Positions 5,924-7,084 of a stretch of DNA of 7,084 nucleotides are shown here, piece by piece. This stretch comes from JBFWIL01 sp050256015 (lineage in GTDB: Bacteria; Bacteroidota; Bacteroidia; Bacteroidales; Prolixibacteraceae), in contig JBFWIL010000144.1 of the NCBI GenBank assembly GCA_050256015.1, forward strand, positions 1-7,084. Direction: 5' to 3'. The position numbers and the translations under genes were made by a program. The number at the start of each line of letters is the position of its first letter. The first letter of the stretch is position 1. The notes beneath the pieces are model-generated. The model searched no databases and was not told where the DNA came from. It saw only the letters and a program-made list of their open reading frames with translations.

Positions 5924-7021
5924 TTAATGTTCAGGCCATGTTTCCCGGGAAAGCTGTTTCTCTCCATGAAAAGCCACCACAAAGGCATCCGGGAAATGTC
6001 GCCGGGCTTCCGTCAGTCGCCTGCAGATCTGAGCATAAGATTTTTCCCTGGCATAAAAGTATTTGTACAGCTTACCTGCCCGGATCTCATAAACAGGATG
6101 AAGCCCTTTAAACACCGGGGAACCGATGTCTTTTTGGTTCCGGTTGGCTGCCAACTGTACGCTGTATATTACCGGAATCTCCGGCTTTTGTTCCCGAACA
6201 GCCTCTTTCCCCTTAATTCCGGTCAGGAGGAATTCACTTTTGGTTTCCACTGCGTTTTTATATGTTTCGAATGCCTTGCAGATTGCCTTAGCCATTGCTT
6301 GCTGTCCTTCTTCCGAATTCAGGTAGCGGGCTTCTTCCGGATTGCTGAGGAAACCGGTCTCAATCAGCAGTCCCGGCATACCTATCCGGCGAAGCACCAG
6401 GAAGCCGGCCTGTTTAACCCCCCGGTTGCGTCGTCCGGCTTTTTCGCTAAATTGTTGCTGGATCAGAGAGCCTATGGTAATACTCTGCTCCAGGTATTCA
6501 TCCCTGACCATCTCATACATGATGTATGATTCCGGAAGACTCGGGTCAAATCCTTCATAGCGGAGGGTATAATCTTCTTCCAGCAGAATAACCGAATTTT
6601 CCTTACGGGCCACATCCAGATTTTCCCCGGAACCGGGAAGGCCCATGACAAATGTTTCCGTTCCTGATATTCCGGGGATCGGACAGTAATTGGCATGAAG
6701 AGAAATAAACAAATGAGCTTTGCTGCTGTTGGCTATGGCAACCCGTCTGTGAAGCGGAATAAACACATCCCGGTTCCTTGTATAGACTACACGTGTTCCG
6801 GGTATGTTTTTCTCCATTAAACGGCCCAGTTTGAGTGCAAGCCGGAGAACAATGTCTTTTTCCAGGATATTTTTATAGCTTGCACCCGGATCCCGTCCGC
6901 CATGCCCGGCATCAATTATTACCGTGAAAGGTTCGCCGGAAGAGATCACAGCGGCTGATTGCCGGGGAAGCAGGACAGTAACGAATAAAAACAATATAAG
7001 CAGTCCGGTTTTCGGATCCAT
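5924..7021 (-). CDS. Secreted N-acetylmuramoyl-L-alanine amidase (Amidase_3) with SPOR-like C-terminus
   Basis: This zinc amidase cleaves the bond between N-acetylmuramic acid and L-alanine in peptidoglycan, typically during daughter-cell separation. The frame opens with a TTG at 7033, but the ATG at 7021 puts a charged MDPK directly before the hydrophobic core LLILFLFVTVLL and a likely cleavage after QSAA, a better signal peptide; it gives 365 residues. Numbered from that ATG, the metal and catalytic residues are His40 (DAGHGG), Glu54 (ILEKD), His109 (SLHAN) and Glu221 (IETGFLSNPEE), all present. An insert with ENSVILLEEDY and PESYIM is characteristic of Bacteroidota enzymes. After a linker, residues 286-351 form a SPOR-like module expected to bind peptidoglycan stripped of stem peptides. 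mlaD follows after 106 bp, probably in the same operon. Confidence 0.94.
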   Translation of the reverse strand: MDPKTGLLILFLFVTVLLPRQSAAVISSGEPFTVIIDAGHGGRDPGASYKNILEKDIVLRLALKLGRLMEKNIPGTRVVYTRNRDVFIPLHRRVAIANSSKAHLFISLHANYCPIPGISGTETFVMGLPGSGENLDVARKENSVILLEEDYTLRYEGFDPSLPESYIMYEMVRDEYLEQSITIGSLIQQQFSEKAGRRNRGVKQAGFLVLRRIGMPGLLIETGFLSNPEEARYLNSEEGQQAMAKAICKAFETYKNAVETKSEFLLTGIKGKEAVREQKPEIPVIYSVQLAANRNQKDIGSPVFKGLHPVYEIRAGKLYKYFYAREKSYAQICRRLTEARRHFPDAFVVAFHGEKQLSRETWPEH

Positions 7022-7043
7022 GGCAACTGACAATAAGATAAAA

Positions 7044-7075
7044 CAAAAATAGAAATATTAAGATTATTTTTCATT
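7044..7075 (-). promoter_or_regulatory. Candidate amidase-mlaD promoter, Bacteroidota type
   Basis: TATTTTTG (7051-7044) matches the -7 consensus TAnnTTTG, and AATG (7075-7072) lies exactly 20 nt upstream as a partial -33 element. Transcription would start near 7038, leaving a short leader of about 17 nt before the ATG at 7021. The -7 octamer is the same as that before dnaA. Confidence 0.42.
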
Positions 7076-7084
7076 TGTTCATGA

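Noticed and set aside
5818..5988. In-frame 57-residue upstream extension of the MlaD protein
   Set aside because: It overlaps the end of the amidase gene, has no family similarity, and would bury the membrane anchor; the ATG at 5817 fits the family.
5744..6529. 261-codon plus-strand ORF opposite the amidase and mlaD genes
   Set aside because: Most of it lies antisense to the well-supported amidase gene and it shows no domain pattern.
7022..7033. TTG start four codons upstream for the amidase
   Set aside because: The ATG at 7021 gives a normal signal peptide, and TTG starts are less likely.

Overview
The window is core-genome DNA from a member of the Bacteroidota, probably Bacteroidales or Marinilabiliales. 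The evidence is the family-specific form of several proteins (MlaD with the NPKRYVHFS motif, the SPOR-type amidase, DnaA with GNKDHATVLHAC), start codons without clear Shine-Dalgarno sequences, and three promoter candidates of the Bacteroidota type (TAnnTTTG at -7). I see no mobile element, CRISPR array, tRNA, rRNA or defence system.

Layout: 2-388 (+) is the 3' part of a DEDDy 3'-5' exonuclease, cut by the window edge. Everything else is on the minus strand, so read it from right to left. A secreted N-acetylmuramoyl-L-alanine amidase (7021-5924) and an MlaD/MCE lipid-transport protein (5817-4549) form an envelope pair. A promoter region of about 270 bp follows, then dnaA (4280-2850) with yigZ 24 bp behind it (2825-2202). 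A 285-bp regulatory region leads into pyrB (1916-1008) and pyrI (904-419), the catalytic and regulatory chains of aspartate carbamoyltransferase. pyrI converges on the exonuclease gene at a palindrome.

Two observations go beyond routine annotation. First, the pyrB leader holds a 13-bp perfect hairpin followed by eight U residues. It ends only 24 nt before the pyrB ATG. A 29-codon leader ORF stops exactly at the base of the 5' arm, and a second copy of part of the 3' arm lies inside that ORF. This looks like a translation-coupled attenuator, arranged like E. coli pyrBI but without an obvious U-rich pause tract. Second, the adjacent amidase and MlaD proteins end in the same module: 66 residues align without a gap and 22 are identical. 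In the amidase this is the usual SPOR-like tail; on an MlaD protein it is unexpected and may tie lipid transport to peptidoglycan or the division site.

The genes serve cell-wall remodelling, envelope lipid traffic, replication initiation and the first committed step of pyrimidine synthesis. The functional calls are secure. The promoters, the leader peptide and the hairpin functions are inferences from sequence.
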